From Gemmatimonadaceae bacterium (GTDB lineage Bacteria > Gemmatimonadota > Gemmatimonadetes > Gemmatimonadales > Gemmatimonadaceae), in assembly GCA_013361745.1 (NCBI GenBank), contig JABFXM010000579.1, forward strand, positions 1-6,825: a DNA stretch of 6,825 nucleotides, read 5' to 3'. Below are positions 6,033 through 6,825 of this stretch, in pieces. Positions within the stretch are counted from its first letter, which is position 1. Each line of letters begins with the position of its first letter. The notes under the pieces were generated by a model. That model had not been told where the DNA came from. It saw only the letters and a program-made list of their open reading frames with translations, and did not search any database. The position numbers and the translations under genes are program-made.

Positions 6033-6825
6033 GCGTTCTTCGGATGCGGCCACTTGACCCCCTTGAGGAGCTGGAAGCCGATCGCGCGCTCGCGCGACAG
6101 CTCGCGGAGCAGCGTCGTCTCGCGCTCGACCGCGGTGCGCGCCTCGCGCCATCCCCAGCGGCGCCACGCCCGCCCGACGATCTGCATCTTCTGCTGCCAG
6201 GTGAGCGGGTTGTCGTCTACCGCCCTCGCGTTCCCCGTCTGTCGCACCGGCCCGCCGCTCGTCCAGTCCTGCACCTGCAGCTCGACGATCCCGGCCTCGC
6301 GCAGCATCTGCTTCCATTCGACGAGCATCCGCGGGCGCAGTCCCAGCCGTTCGACGAGCATCTCGCGGACCCCGCTCGTGAGATCGGAGCTCCACGTCGG
6401 CTCGAGCAGCACCACGACGCCCATCGGCTTCACGACCCGAGAGAGCTCGGCGACCGCACGCGACGGATCCTCGAGCCCGGCGAGCGTCGGCTCGCCGACC
6501 GCCGCGTCGAATACCGCGTTCTCATACGGGAGATCATCGAGTCGGCTGAGCTGATAGCTCAACGTGCTGCCGCGCGCCGCCTCGCGGGCGCGATGCTCCG
6601 CCGCCTCGATGCGCTCCGCGTCCGCGTCCACCCCGGTCACCGTCGCGCCGGTCCGCACGGACAGCCACTCGGTCGTGACGCCGTCGCCGCAGCCGGAGAC
6701 GAGCACTTCGCGTCCCGGTGCCGCCTCGGTGAGCGTGGCGACTTCGCGGTACAGCTCCTCCCCCGTCGCGACGTACATCGGATAGTGCGCCAGCTCCAGC
6801 TCCGCATCCGTCGCGTGGCGTCCCT
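6029..6825 (-). CDS. Class I SAM-dependent methyltransferase, 5' end off the right edge
   Basis: 264 residues are visible before the TGA. An ATG at 6778 would give 249 residues, but the frame stays open to the edge with protein-like sequence (DAELELAHYPMYVATGEELY) and no good ribosome site before that ATG, so I infer the gene starts outside the window. Numbering from that methionine, motif I is VLVSGCGDG (25-33), the ribose-binding acid follows in GVDADAERI (49-57), an acidic motif lies at DDLPYENAVFDAAVGEP (81-97), and VVLLEPTW (122-129) is the later strand. These mark a Rossmann-fold small-molecule-type methyltransferase. The C-terminal part is basic and Trp-rich (WRRWGWREAR). Its GCGDG differs from the commoner GxGxG but keeps the needed glycines. 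The substrate cannot be inferred. Its stop overlaps the corA start. Confidence 0.8.
   Translation of the reverse strand, partial: GRHATDAELELAHYPMYVATGEELYREVATLTEAAPGREVLVSGCGDGVTTEWLSVRTGATVTGVDADAERIEAAEHRAREAARGSTLSYQLSRLDDLPYENAVFDAAVGEPTLAGLEDPSRAVAELSRVVKPMGVVVLLEPTWSSDLTSGVREMLVERLGLRPRMLVEWKQMLREAGIVELQVQDWTSGGPVRQTGNARAVDDNPLTWQQKMQIVGRAWRRWGWREARTAVERETTLLRELSRERAIGFQLLKGVKWPHPKNA

Noticed and set aside
5058..6554. Plus-strand 498-codon open frame opposite corA and the methyltransferase
   Set aside because: Composition is biased and spans two real genes on the other strand; no domain is visible.
1..6825. tRNA, rRNA, CRISPR, insertion sequence or phage signatures
   Set aside because: No cloverleaf-like segment, regular spacer-repeat array, transposase motif or terminal inverted repeat pair was found by reading.

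Overview
This is a very GC-rich, gene-dense bacterial window in which every convincing gene lies on the minus strand. Codon use is strongly G/C-ended, so long open frames also appear opposite the genes. I treat these as shadows. Composition, the soluble PknB-type kinase and the compact minus-strand layout fit a high-GC environmental phylum. My impression is Gemmatimonadota-like, but nothing in the window proves this.

Reading in the direction of transcription (right to left): a class I SAM-dependent methyltransferase enters from the right edge with its 5' end outside the window. It overlaps by 4 bp a full-length CorA-type divalent-cation channel. CorA overlaps by 4 bp a GvpL/GvpF-family gas vesicle protein. 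Seven bases later comes a soluble Ser/Thr protein kinase with an N-terminal zinc ribbon. The kinase overlaps by 4 bp a dipeptide epimerase of the enolase superfamily (L-Ala-D/L-Glu epimerase type). These five genes look like one translationally coupled transcription unit. The known roles (metal uptake, phospho-signalling, cell-wall peptide recycling, an orphan gas vesicle assembly protein) do not form a recognised pathway.

A 134-bp spacer (2192-2325) separates this unit from priA, the replication-restart helicase, whose C-terminal end runs off the left edge. Most of the spacer is a degenerate 7-bp-period repeat that begins exactly on the epimerase stop codon and can fold back on itself. I see no tRNA, rRNA, CRISPR, insertion sequence or phage gene.

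The points most worth a second look are the heptad-phased spacer repeat, the orphan GvpL/F gene placed between CorA and a kinase, the kinase-epimerase coupling, an apparent insertion in PriA encoded across a G8C6 tract, and a perfect inverted repeat in the kinase's 3' end. I did not find clear evidence of a wholly new system.
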